64,000 nt of DNA from JAJNPS01 sp031378845 (lineage in GTDB: Bacteria > Pseudomonadota > Alphaproteobacteria > Rhodobacterales > Rhodobacteraceae). Under the pieces are notes generated by a model, which was given only the letters and a program-made list of their open reading frames with translations, was not told the DNA's origin and made no database searches. The stretch's first letter is position 1. Every line of letters starts with the position of its first letter. The stretch covers positions 1 through 64,000 of the forward strand of contig JANNES010000017.1 of assembly GCA_031378845.1 (NCBI GenBank). Reading direction: 5' to 3'. The position numbers were made by a program, and so were the translations under genes. Below are positions 8,031 through 16,480 of the stretch, piece after piece.

Positions 8031-9041
8031 CTAGCGGCTGGGCAAAGCACGGTCGCGCGCCTCAAGCTGGGCAAGAACTTGCAAAAGCGTGTCACTGCGC
8101 TGGCGTCGTGCTGGCTGACGGGCAGCGGCCGACACCAAAAACGCGACCTCTCGCGCCGGTGCCGCGTGCAGAACCGCCGGACGTGGCATTGCAAGCGAGA
8201 CGCCCGAGCGGATCATTGACAGCGCCAGCCAGCCCATCTTTTGCGATCTGGTGGTGCGCGCGCGCTGCGTGATGCTGTCAAAGCCCGCACGCCGGACCTC
8301 CGCCCCGATACCGTCATAGATGAACCGCGCGGCATAAATGCCCGGACGGCAGGCACGTGGCAACGCAGGAACGCCGGCCTGAGCGCGCTGATAAAGTCGA
8401 TCTGCCTCGACCAAAAGCCGCGCCACCGATTTGCGGATCAATGGCGTGGGCTGCGGGTCGGCCAGAAATGCCTCAGGCGCCAGCCCGCCCTCGCGCAACC
8501 AGTCCAGTGGCAGATAAAGCCTGCCTGCGCGTGCATCCTCACCCACATCACGCGAAATGTTGGTCAACTGCATCGCCAGCCCCAGATCGCAGGCCCGCGC
8601 CAGGGCATCGGCATTTCGGATGCGCATCAGCACGCACATCATCGCCCCCACCGCCGCCGCCACCCGCGCGGAATAGTCCAGCACGCCCGACAGTGTGTCA
8701 TACCGCCGCCCGATGGCATCCCAGGCCAGCCCTTCCAGCAGCGCCTCGGGCAAGGCGGCGGGTATCTCGAACGCCTCCACCACGCCCGCAAAGGCGCGGT
8801 CGGCAGGCGCATTGCGCGGTCGCCCCTCATAGACCAGCGCCAGCCGGTCGCGCAGCGTCAAAACCGCATCGGCCTTGTCGTCGCCCTCATCCACCGCATC
8901 ATCGGCAATCCGGCAAAACGCGTACAGCGCCAGCGCCGGTGCCCGCACCCGTTCGGGCAGCAGGCGCGAGGCCGTGTGGAACGACAGCGACCCGGTGCGG
9001 ATCGCATCGCGGCACCAGTCCATGTCGGCAGGCGCGATCAC
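8031..9041 (-). CDS. crtB: Phytoene synthase CrtB
   Basis: 336 residues. It joins two geranylgeranyl diphosphates to form phytoene, the first step of the carotenoid branch. Two Asp-rich Mg-diphosphate motifs are visible: DDAVDEGDD and the DVGED of the TNISRDVGEDARAGRLYLP signature. The GTG at 9041 overlaps the crtI stop (GTGA) and has GAAGG upstream within crtI; ATG 9023 is the alternative. Translational coupling to crtI is likely. The C-terminus after residue 290 is Arg/Ala-rich and divergent. Confidence 0.95.
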   Translation of the reverse strand: MIAPADMDWCRDAIRTGSLSFHTASRLLPERVRAPALALYAFCRIADDAVDEGDDKADAVLTLRDRLALVYEGRPRNAPADRAFAGVVEAFEIPAALPEALLEGLAWDAIGRRYDTLSGVLDYSARVAAAVGAMMCVLMRIRNADALARACDLGLAMQLTNISRDVGEDARAGRLYLPLDWLREGGLAPEAFLADPQPTPLIRKSVARLLVEADRLYQRAQAGVPALPRACRPGIYAARFIYDGIGAEVRRAGFDSITQRARTTRSQKMGWLALSMIRSGVSLAMPRPAVLHAAPAREVAFLVSAAARQPARRQRSDTLLQVLAQLEARDRALPSR

Positions 9042-10624
9042 TCGGCGGCAACCTTCATCGGCATCGGGATCAGTGCGCCCAAAGGCGCATCCGGGACCAG
9101 CTTTGACAAGACCTCTGCGGTCCCGATCACGCCCGGAACCCCTGCGCCCGGATGCGTGCCCGCACCGGCAAGATACAAGCCCGGCAGTTCCTCGCTGACA
9201 TTGTGGGGCCTGAACCAGGCCGATTGCAGGATGCGCGGCTCGATCGAAAAGCCCGCACCATACGGCGAGAGATACCGGTCGCGAAACGTCTCGGGTGTGA
9301 AGACGAGGCTTTCGGTGACATGGCTGGACAGCCCCGGCATCAGCCGATCCTCCAGCACCTTCAGCATCTTCTGCCGGTAAGGCTCGGCTTCGGTCGCCCA
9401 ATCGACGCCGCCATGGCCCAGATGCGGCACCGGCGACAGTGCATAAAAGGTATCCCCTCCCGCAGGTGCCACCGACGGATCGGTGACCGAGGGCCGATGG
9501 ACGTAAAGGCTCATGTCATCCGCCAGATGGCCCCGGACGAAGATATCCTTGATGTGCTCGCGGTAGCGCGGACCCACAGCGATGGTGTGATGGCCAACAT
9601 CGGGCCAAAGATCGCGCGTGCCTTGGGTGCCGAAGTACCACACAAAGAGGCCCATGGACCAGCGCGTCCGCTGTAGCCGCGCAGACGTCCAGCGCCGCCG
9701 GGGCCGGTTGCGCAAGAGCCGGTCATAGGTATGCCCGGCATCGGCGTTGGACACAACGACGCTGGCCGCAACCACCTCGCCCCCCAGCAGCCGGACGCCC
9801 GCCGCACGGCCCTTGTCCACGACAATCTCGTCAACCTCGGTGTTGAACCGCACCGACCCGCCCTGATCCTCGATCACCCGCACCATGGCCTTGGCGATCG
9901 CCGCCACCCCACCTTGGGCGTAATGCACGCCAAAGGCCTTCTCAAGATGGCTGACAAGGATATACATCGAGGTCACATTGAACGGATCGCCCCCGATGAA
10001 CAGCGGGTGGAACGACAGTGCAAACCGCAAGCGTTCATCGCGGACCCTTCGGGCAGCATGGGCGTAAACCGACCTGTCCGCCCGCATCATCGCGAACGTG
10101 GGCAGAACCTTGATCAGATCCCACAACTTGTGCATCGGGCGGCGACCCAGATCCTGATAGCCGAACCAATAGCGCGCCTCGCTGTCGCGCAGAAACTTGG
10201 CATAGCCCTTCACGTCATTGGGGCTGATCCGCGCGACTTCGGCCTGCATGGCGGCATCGTCTTGCCGCGCGGCAAAGGTCGATCCATCGGGCCAGCGGAT
10301 CTCGTAAAAGGGGTCCATCGCCGTCAGCGTCACGTCGCGGTCAAAGTCCCGCCCACAGACCGCCCAAAGATCGCGCAAGCCCTGTGGCACCGTGACGATG
10401 GTCGGCCCCAGATCGAACCTGTGCCCGCCTTGGGTAATCTGCGATCCCCGCCCACCGGGCACATCCAGCCGGTCAATCACCGTGACCCGGTAGCCCTTTG
10501 CGCCAAGGCGCATGGCTGACGCCAGCCCCCCGAGCCCAGCCCCGATCACCACTGCATGTCGGGCGTCAGGGGCGCCAAACGCTGCCCCTGTCCCCTGTTC
10601 CGCAAGATAAGATCCATCACTCAT
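9038..10624 (-). CDS. crtI: Phytoene desaturase CrtI
   Basis: 528 residues from the ATG at 10624. The FAD-binding beta-alpha-beta motif HAVVIGAGLGGLASAMRL lies at 23-40, followed by VPGGRG. The C-terminal flavoenzyme signature is YLAGAGTHPGAGVPGVIGTA. In purple bacteria CrtI introduces three or four double bases into phytoene, giving neurosporene or lycopene. First gene of a minus-strand crtI-crtB-tspO unit. Its upstream region holds two PpsR palindromes shared with divergent crtA. An upstream TTG-type extension to 10726 would run through those sites and is rejected. Confidence 0.96.
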   Translation of the reverse strand: MSDGSYLAEQGTGAAFGAPDARHAVVIGAGLGGLASAMRLGAKGYRVTVIDRLDVPGGRGSQITQGGHRFDLGPTIVTVPQGLRDLWAVCGRDFDRDVTLTAMDPFYEIRWPDGSTFAARQDDAAMQAEVARISPNDVKGYAKFLRDSEARYWFGYQDLGRRPMHKLWDLIKVLPTFAMMRADRSVYAHAARRVRDERLRFALSFHPLFIGGDPFNVTSMYILVSHLEKAFGVHYAQGGVAAIAKAMVRVIEDQGGSVRFNTEVDEIVVDKGRAAGVRLLGGEVVAASVVVSNADAGHTYDRLLRNRPRRRWTSARLQRTRWSMGLFVWYFGTQGTRDLWPDVGHHTIAVGPRYREHIKDIFVRGHLADDMSLYVHRPSVTDPSVAPAGGDTFYALSPVPHLGHGGVDWATEAEPYRQKMLKVLEDRLMPGLSSHVTESLVFTPETFRDRYLSPYGAGFSIEPRILQSAWFRPHNVSEELPGLYLAGAGTHPGAGVPGVIGTAEVLSKLVPDAPLGALIPMPMKVAAE

Positions 10625-10639
10625 GCCGTGATGATAGAC

Positions 10640-10657
10640 TGTCCATTTCAATTTACA
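10640..10657. promoter_or_regulatory. PpsR/CrtJ binding palindrome 1
   Basis: TGT at 10640-10642 and ACA at 10655-10657 are separated by exactly 12 bases, matching TGT-N12-ACA. It starts 16 bases upstream of the crtI start codon. PpsR represses crt and bch genes under aerobic or light conditions in purple bacteria. A second copy lies 70 bases away, as expected for cooperative binding of paired sites. Confidence 0.85.
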
Positions 10658-10726
10658 AGCGGCGCTGCCGAACACCGATGTCGCAGCACAAAAGCCCAGT
10701 TTTCCCTTTCGTTCTGGGATTTCCAC

Positions 10727-10744
10727 TGTAAGAATTATCTGACA
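10727..10744. promoter_or_regulatory. PpsR/CrtJ binding palindrome 2
   Basis: TGT at 10727-10729 and ACA at 10742-10744 with exactly 12 bases between. Centre-to-centre distance to the first palindrome is 87 bases, about eight helical turns. It lies just upstream of the probable crtA translation start and so also argues against crtA starting before this point. Confidence 0.85.
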
Positions 10745-10765
10745 CGCAATTGGTCGGAGAGCCCC

Positions 10766-11494
10766 ATTCCCGTCGCCAGCATCAGCTTTTTCCGATTCGA
10801 GTCCCTGTCCGCCAAATTCTGGGTGATCGGGCAGATGGGGCTTGCGCGGCTGTCGCTGCGCCGCGAACGCAGCGCCTTGTTCTGGAAACTGTGCGGTTCA
10901 GGAACCGGCGAAGGCTTCACGCCGCGCCCCAATTGGTCCGTCTGGTCGATTGTCGCGGTCTGGCCCGATGAGGACACGGCGCGTGCCCGCACCCGCGACA
11001 ACCCGGTCTGGCAGCGCTGGCGCAAGCACGCTGTGGAAAGCTTCACCGTCTATCTTGACCCCGTCTCGTCACGCGGCAGCTGGGCGGGCGTGAACCCGTT
11101 TCTGCCCGCCCCCGGTCCTGTTGCAGACCAGGGCGGGCGCGCACTGGCCGCGCTGACCCGCGCCACGATCAAGCCGTCGCGCGCCTTGCGATTCTGGGCG
11201 CGGGTGCGGGGTATTTCTGACGTTATCGGGTCTGATCCCAATGTCGCATTCAAGATCGGCATCGGCGAGGTGCCGCTGTTGCATCAGGTGACGTTCTCGA
11301 TCTGGCCCGACGCCGCCGCGATGGCGCATTTCGCGCGCGGGGACGGCCCGCATGGGCGCGCCATCCAAGCGGTCCGCGATGGCAACTGGTTCGCCGAAGA
11401 GCTATATGCACGGTTCCGCGTTCTGGGGACCGAGGGTCGCTGGAATGGCGGCCCACCCCTTGCTGCACGGCCCCAAGAGAAAGCCCCTGCATGA
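10766..11494 (+). CDS. crtA: Spheroidene monooxygenase CrtA
   Basis: 242 residues. The reading frame matches CrtA throughout: SISFFRFESL, FWVIGQMGLARL, FYVxxDP-like FTVYLDPVSSRGSW, and the GRAIQAVRDGNWFAEELYARF end. It oxidises spheroidene to spheroidenone using oxygen. No ATG, GTG or TTG occurs in frame between 10634 and the conserved region. A clear GGAGAG (10756-10761) is followed after four bases by ATT at 10766, six codons before the conserved SFFRF, so I place the start there. CTG at 10739 is the alternative. The stop overlaps the bchI ATG (ATGA). Confidence 0.9.
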   Translation: MPVASISFFRFESLSAKFWVIGQMGLARLSLRRERSALFWKLCGSGTGEGFTPRPNWSVWSIVAVWPDEDTARARTRDNPVWQRWRKHAVESFTVYLDPVSSRGSWAGVNPFLPAPGPVADQGGRALAALTRATIKPSRALRFWARVRGISDVIGSDPNVAFKIGIGEVPLLHQVTFSIWPDAAAMAHFARGDGPHGRAIQAVRDGNWFAEELYARFRVLGTEGRWNGGPPLAARPQEKAPA

Positions 11495-12498
11495 CCAAAC
11501 AGCCTTTCCCATTCTCGGCCATCGTGGGCCAAGAGGCGATGAAGCTTGCCATGGTGCTGACGGCCGTCGATCCCGGCATCGGCGGCGTGCTGGTCTTTGG
11601 TGATCGCGGCACCGGCAAATCGACCGCCGTCCGTGCGCTTGCCGCCTTGCTGCCCGAGATCGAGGCTGTCGAGGGCTGCCCCGTGAATTCCCCCACGCCT
11701 GACCTGTGCCCCCCTTGGGCCGAAGTCACCTTGACAAGGATCATCAAGCGCCCCACCCCCGTGGTCGACTTGCCGCTGGGCGTGACCGAGGACCGCGTCG
11801 TCGGTGCGCTTGACATCGAACGCGCGCTGGTGCGCGGCCAAAAGGCGTTCGAGCCCGGCCTGCTGGCCCGCGCCAATCGCGGCTATCTTTACATCGACGA
11901 GGTGAACCTGCTGGAAGATCATATCGTCGATCTTTTGCTCGATGTGGCGCAATCGGGCGAAAACGTCGTCGAACGCGACGGCCTGTCGATCCGCCACGCC
12001 GCGCGGTTCGTGCTGGTCGGCTCCGGCAACCCCGAGGAAGGCGAACTTCGCCCGCAGCTTCTGGACCGCTTCGGCCTTTCGGTGGAGGTCACAAGCCCGC
12101 GCGACATCGACACCCGCGTCGAGGTGATCAAGCGCCGCGATGCCTACGAAAACCAGCCCGATGCCTTCCTGCGCAAATGGCGGCGCAAGGACACCGAACT
12201 GCGCAACCAGATCCTCGCCGCACGCACCGCCCTGCCAGGCCTGAAAACCCCCAACACCGCGCTGCATGACTGCGCCGCCCTGTGCATTGCGCTTGGCTCT
12301 GACGGCTTGCGCGGAGAGCTGACCTTGCTGCGCGCCGCCCGGGCCCTCGCGGCCTTTGAAGGCGCCGACACCGTCGCGCGCGATCATCTGCGCCGCGTGG
12401 CGCCGATGTCGCTCAGCCACCGGCTGCGGCGCGATCCTTTGGATGAGGCGGGTTCCGGCGCACGCGTGGCACGCATCATGGCAGAGGTTCTGCCCTGA
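11491..12498 (+). CDS. bchI: Magnesium chelatase ATPase subunit I
   Basis: 335 residues, standard family length. AAA+ ATPase with Walker A GDRGTGKST at 37-45 and Walker B GYLYIDEVNLL. It carries the BchI signatures NPEEGELRPQLLDRFG (sensor region) and a C-terminal lid with the RAARALAAFEG helix. With BchD and BchH it inserts magnesium into protoporphyrin IX, the first committed step to bacteriochlorophyll. The ATG overlaps the crtA stop, so carotenoid oxygenation and chelatase expression are coupled. bchH is not in the window. Confidence 0.97.
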   Translation: MTKQPFPFSAIVGQEAMKLAMVLTAVDPGIGGVLVFGDRGTGKSTAVRALAALLPEIEAVEGCPVNSPTPDLCPPWAEVTLTRIIKRPTPVVDLPLGVTEDRVVGALDIERALVRGQKAFEPGLLARANRGYLYIDEVNLLEDHIVDLLLDVAQSGENVVERDGLSIRHAARFVLVGSGNPEEGELRPQLLDRFGLSVEVTSPRDIDTRVEVIKRRDAYENQPDAFLRKWRRKDTELRNQILAARTALPGLKTPNTALHDCAALCIALGSDGLRGELTLLRAARALAAFEGADTVARDHLRRVAPMSLSHRLRRDPLDEAGSGARVARIMAEVLP

Positions 12499-12557
12499 CG
12501 GGCGAGGTCACACTCGACGATCCGCCCGATGCATGGGCGCGCGCACGACTGGCGCTG

Positions 12558-14195
12558 ATGCTGCTTGCGGTCGATCCAAAAGGGCTTGGCGGGTTGTGGC
12601 TGCGCGCCCGCGCCGGGGCCGTCCGAGACCGCGTGACAACTGCCTTTGACGCCCTGCCGGCCCCGCTTCGCCGGCTGCACCCCACCATCGGCGATGACGC
12701 GCTTTACGGCGGCCTCGACGTCACCGCGACGCTCGTGGCAGGCCATCCAGTGCGGACAGCCGGGCTGTTGACGGGGACGGGCACATTGATCCTGACCATG
12801 GCCGAACGCTGTCCCGCAGGACTGGCCGCGCGTCTTGCAGGCGGTGTGGATGCAGGCAGAGGCCCCCTGATCGCGCTGGACGAGGCGGCAGAGCCGGATG
12901 AGGGCCTGCCCGCTGCCTTGACGGACCGCTTGGGACTTTTCGCCGATCTTGACGGCGTCGCGTGGTCCGAAACCGCGGATTTGAACCTAGATCTTGCGAC
13001 CCTTGCTGCAGCGCGGGCTGCATTGCCCAAGGTCATCCTTGCCGACGATGCGTTCGTCCGCCTGACCACGACCGCAGCCGCGCTTGGCATCGACAGCTTG
13101 CGCGCGCCGACCTTCGCGCTTGCCGCCGCGCGCGCCCATGCGGCCCTGAATGCGCGTGACGCAGTCAATGACGACGACCTGCGCGCCGCCGTTGTCGCGG
13201 TCTATGCCCATCGCGCCGCCCCCATGACCGATGCCCCGCAAGAGGCACCTGATCCGCCGCCGCCCGATGCGCCACCCGACACCCCCGACGATGCCAACGG
13301 CGAGCCTGAACCCGACCGCCTGCCCGACGACGTGCTGGTCGAGGCCGCGCGCGCCGCCCTTCCCGCCGACCTTCTGGAGCGTCTCGCCGCTGGCGCGGCC
13401 AATCGCGCGGCCAAGGGGGCCTCGGGCACAGGCTTCGAACGCGCGGGCAACAGGCGGGGTCGCCCCCTGCCGTCGCGTCCGGGAAAACTTGGCACCGGCG
13501 CGCGTCTCGATCTGGTCGCGACCCTGCGTCAGGCCGCCCCGTGGCAGCCGATCCGCCGCACCGCCGGCGGCCACGCAGACGCCGTCCTGCTGGTCCGTCC
13601 CTCCGACATCCGACTCAAACGGTTCCGCGAGATGTCGGACCGGGTGCTGGTCTTTGCTGTCGATGCCTCGGGCTCATCCGCCTTCGCGCGCCTGTCCGAA
13701 GCCAAGGGCGCGGTCGAGTTGCTGTTGGCGCAGGCCTATTCGCGGCGTGACCATGTGGCGCTGTTGTCGTTTCGCGGCACCACTGCCGAACTGATCTTGC
13801 CACCGACGCGGTCGCTGGTGCAGACCAAACGCAGGCTTGCGGGCATGCCGGGCGGGGGTGGCACGCCGCTTGCCTCGGGCCTGCAAATGGCCATGGCGAC
13901 AGCGATGCAGGCGCGCGCGCGGGGCTTGACGCCCACCATCGCCCTTCTGACCGACGGGCGTGGCAACATCGCACTGGACGGAAAAGCCGACCGCGCACAA
14001 GCCGAAGCCGACACCCTGCGCATCGCCCGCGTGATCCGCGCCAGCGGCTTGCCGACCTTAGTAATCGACACCGCCGCCCGCCCGCAACCGGCCCTGCAAG
14101 CGCTGGCGCGCGAAATGCTGGCGCCGTACCTCGCGCTGCCAAGGGCGGATGCGCACCGGCTGTCCGCTGTGCTGTCCGGCGCTTTGGGGGACTGA
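12558..14195 (+). CDS. bchD: Magnesium chelatase subunit D
   Basis: 545 residues from the first ATG; 566 if the CTG at 12495 is used. Residues 1-205 form a degenerate AAA+ module without Walker A. A Pro/Asp-rich linker follows (about 205-250). The C-terminal integrin-like VWA domain has the MIDAS motif DASGS and ends in the TDGRGN region. Family-like sequence (DAWARARLAL) continues upstream of 12558. AGAGG sits seven bases before CTG 12495, which overlaps the bchI stop, so the true start is probably the CTG. Works as the platform that holds BchI hexamers. Confidence 0.93.
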   Translation: MLLAVDPKGLGGLWLRARAGAVRDRVTTAFDALPAPLRRLHPTIGDDALYGGLDVTATLVAGHPVRTAGLLTGTGTLILTMAERCPAGLAARLAGGVDAGRGPLIALDEAAEPDEGLPAALTDRLGLFADLDGVAWSETADLNLDLATLAAARAALPKVILADDAFVRLTTTAAALGIDSLRAPTFALAAARAHAALNARDAVNDDDLRAAVVAVYAHRAAPMTDAPQEAPDPPPPDAPPDTPDDANGEPEPDRLPDDVLVEAARAALPADLLERLAAGAANRAAKGASGTGFERAGNRRGRPLPSRPGKLGTGARLDLVATLRQAAPWQPIRRTAGGHADAVLLVRPSDIRLKRFREMSDRVLVFAVDASGSSAFARLSEAKGAVELLLAQAYSRRDHVALLSFRGTTAELILPPTRSLVQTKRRLAGMPGGGGTPLASGLQMAMATAMQARARGLTPTIALLTDGRGNIALDGKADRAQAEADTLRIARVIRASGLPTLVIDTAARPQPALQALAREMLAPYLALPRADAHRLSAVLSGALGD

Positions 14196-14198
14196 CGA

Positions 14199-15080
14199 AT
14201 GGCCGCTCCCACACCAAAAAACTGGCCTTATGCCGCGCAGTCGCGTGTCGTGCGTGCTGCGGGTCATCATTGGTGGGTCATAGACACCGGAACAACCGAC
14301 GACGCGCGTCCCGTGATCTTGCTGCTTCATGGCGCGGGCGGCTCGGGCCACAGTTTTCGCCAGATGATCCCCGCCTTGGCACCCGACTACCGGTTGATCG
14401 TGCCGGATCTGCCGGGCCAGGGCCTGACCCGCACCCGGCCCGGCGCCCGGTTTTCGCTGGACGCGATGAGCAGGGACCTCGTTGCGCTCTGCGCCGCGAT
14501 GGACCTCACCCCTGTCTGGATCATCGGACATTCCGCCGGTGCGGCCATCGCCCTGGACCTCGCGCCCAAGCTGCCTTTGCGTGGCGTGATCGGCATCAAC
14601 GCCGCCTTGGGCAAGTTCGAAGGGGTCTCGGGCTTTCTCTTTCCCCTGATGGCGCGGATGCTGGCGGCCCTGCCGCTGGTCCCGCAAGCCGTCAGCAAGC
14701 TGTGGGGAAACGCGGCCGCCGTCGACAGGCTTCTGGCATCAACCGGATCAGAGATCGACACCCCCGGCCGCGCGCAATATCTGGAACTTGTGCGCCGCGC
14801 CGACCACGTGGGCGGCACCCTCGCCATGATGGCGGCCTGGGAACTGGACGGCCTGACAGCGCGCCTGCCGGCCCTTGCCACGCCGGTCTTGCTGATCGCC
14901 GCCGAAGATGATCTGGCGGTGCCCGCCCGTGTCTCGCGCGAGGCGGCGGGCCAGATGCCAAACGCGCGCCTGCACCTGATGCCAAAGGGCGGTCATCTGG
15001 TTCACGAGGTCGACGCAGACGCCGTCCTGCGCCCGATCCTTGATTTCCTGCGCGAGACCGCTGGTCAGCCCAGCGCGTAG
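14199..15080 (+). CDS. bchO: Alpha/beta hydrolase BchO (Mg-chelatase accessory)
   Basis: 293 residues, alpha/beta-hydrolase fold with nucleophile elbow GHSAGA (Ser112), oxyanion-hole region LLLHGAGGSGHS, and a terminal GGHLVHE containing the catalytic His. It follows bchD by three bases, the position bchO holds in Rhodobacter. BchO is needed for normal bacteriochlorophyll synthesis, but its chemistry is not settled. Its last 16 bases overlap the convergent phoB gene. Confidence 0.93.
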   Translation: MAAPTPKNWPYAAQSRVVRAAGHHWWVIDTGTTDDARPVILLLHGAGGSGHSFRQMIPALAPDYRLIVPDLPGQGLTRTRPGARFSLDAMSRDLVALCAAMDLTPVWIIGHSAGAAIALDLAPKLPLRGVIGINAALGKFEGVSGFLFPLMARMLAALPLVPQAVSKLWGNAAAVDRLLASTGSEIDTPGRAQYLELVRRADHVGGTLAMMAAWELDGLTARLPALATPVLLIAAEDDLAVPARVSREAAGQMPNARLHLMPKGGHLVHEVDADAVLRPILDFLRETAGQPSA

Positions 15081-15757
15081 CCAGCCCCGCGCACGGTGCG
15101 CACCGGGTCCTCGCCGCCGAACTGGCACAGAACCTTGCGCAACCGGCCCACATGCACATCCACAGTGCGCGTATCGACATAGATGTCGCGGCCCCAGACC
15201 CGGTCGAGCAATTGATCACGCGACCAGACCTTGCCCGGACGCTCCATCAAGGCCGCCAGCAGACGGAATTCCGTCGGCCCCAATTTCAGCGTGTTTTCAT
15301 CGCGGTAGGCGCGGTACGCCTCGGGGTCGAGCCGGATATCCTCGTACTGCATCATGGTGCCGACCAGAGACGGACGTACCCGGCGCAACTGCGATTTCAC
15401 CCGAGCGACCAGCTCCAGCACGGAATAGGGCTTGATCACATAGTCATCTGCACCCGTCTCGAGGCCCCGCACGCGGTCAACCTCTTCGGACCGGGCCGAC
15501 AGCATGATGATCGGGATAGCGCGGGTCTCGGGGCGCATCTTCAGCCGCCGGCACACCTCGATCCCCGACAACACGGGCATCATCCAGTCCAGGACGATGA
15601 TGTCGGGCATCGCCTCGTTCACGATCAGCAATGCTTCTTCGCCATTGGCGGCCATGAGCACGCTGAACCCCTCGGCCTCAAGGTTGTAACCCAAGACTTC
15701 GCGTTGTGCGGGTTCATCCTCGACGACCAGTACCGATGGTTGATGCCGATCTGCCAT
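15065..15757 (-). CDS. phoB: Phosphate regulon response regulator PhoB
   Basis: 230 residues. The receiver domain has acidic pocket EDE (13-15), phosphoacceptor Asp57 (IVLDWMMP) and Lys in the VIKPYS motif. The C-terminal OmpR-type winged helix ends in RVWGRDIYVDTRTVDVHVGRLR, the DNA-recognition region. Last gene of pstSCAB-phoU-phoB, five bases after phoU. It would bind the Pho box at 21290-21329. No phoR histidine kinase gene accompanies it in this window. Confidence 0.95.
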   Translation of the reverse strand: MADRHQPSVLVVEDEPAQREVLGYNLEAEGFSVLMAANGEEALLIVNEAMPDIIVLDWMMPVLSGIEVCRRLKMRPETRAIPIIMLSARSEEVDRVRGLETGADDYVIKPYSVLELVARVKSQLRRVRPSLVGTMMQYEDIRLDPEAYRAYRDENTLKLGPTEFRLLAALMERPGKVWSRDQLLDRVWGRDIYVDTRTVDVHVGRLRKVLCQFGGEDPVRTVRGAGYALG

Positions 15758-15762
15758 TTGTG

Positions 15763-16470
15763 TCAGGCCTCCTCAGCCGTCAGTGAGTTTGCCTTGGGCC
15801 GGTCGCCTTCGGCCATATCGCCGGTCACCAGATAAATCACCTGTTCGGCAATGCCGGTTGCATGATCGCCGACGCGCTCAATGTTCTTGGCGATGAAGTG
15901 CAGATGCATCGCCGCTGTGATGTTGCGCGGATCTTCCATCATGTGGGTCAAAAGCTCGCGAAACACCGCATTGTAGAACTGGTCGATTTCCTGATCGCTT
16001 TGGCGCACGTTGCTTGCGGCATCGGCGTCGCGCTGGATAAACGCGTCGAGGGCATCCTTCAGCAAGACCTGCACCGATTTGGCCATGCGGGAAATCGACC
16101 CGGCACTGCCGCCCACAGGGGCCATGGTCACAAGAACCGACACCCGCTTGGCCAGGTTCTTGGCATAGTCACCGCAGCGCTCAAGGCTCGAGGCAATGCG
16201 CATGACGCTGAGGACGGTGCGCAAATCGGTCGCGGTGGGCGAGCGCAACGCGATCAGACGGGCGCATTCGGATTGGACCTGCTCTTCCAGCGCGTCGATG
16301 GCCGCGTCGCCAGCACGGACCCGCGCGGCCAGTTCCTCGTCGCGTTGGGTCAAGGCCGTCGCGGCATCGTTGAGCGCCGCTTCGACCATTCCGCCCATTT
16401 TCATGATCAGGGCCTGGACTGCCTCAAGATCACGGTCAAAGGCGCTGCGGATGTGCTGATCGGAATTCAT
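15763..16470 (-). CDS. phoU: Phosphate signalling protein PhoU
   Basis: 235 residues made of two PhoU three-helix repeats with the metal-binding motifs (E-R-x-x-D-x-A-x-N: SLERCGDYAKNLA and NIERVGDHATGIA). It relays the state of the Pst transporter to the PhoR/PhoB pair and keeps the regulon off in high phosphate. The ATG at 16470 gives the normal length and is preceded by GAGGAGC; it lies 10 bases after pstB. The frame is open further upstream but that overlaps pstB. Confidence 0.95.
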   Translation of the reverse strand: MNSDQHIRSAFDRDLEAVQALIMKMGGMVEAALNDAATALTQRDEELAARVRAGDAAIDALEEQVQSECARLIALRSPTATDLRTVLSVMRIASSLERCGDYAKNLAKRVSVLVTMAPVGGSAGSISRMAKSVQVLLKDALDAFIQRDADAASNVRQSDQEIDQFYNAVFRELLTHMMEDPRNITAAMHLHFIAKNIERVGDHATGIAEQVIYLVTGDMAEGDRPKANSLTAEEA

Positions 16471-16480
16471 GGTCTGCTCC

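Noticed and set aside
8241..9380. 379-codon plus-strand frame
   Set aside because: Opposite crtB and crtI; Arg/His/Gln-rich shadow.
10556..10765. Upstream ATG starts for crtA at 10556 or 10631
   Set aside because: They would place the start inside crtI or before both PpsR sites and add residues unlike the family.
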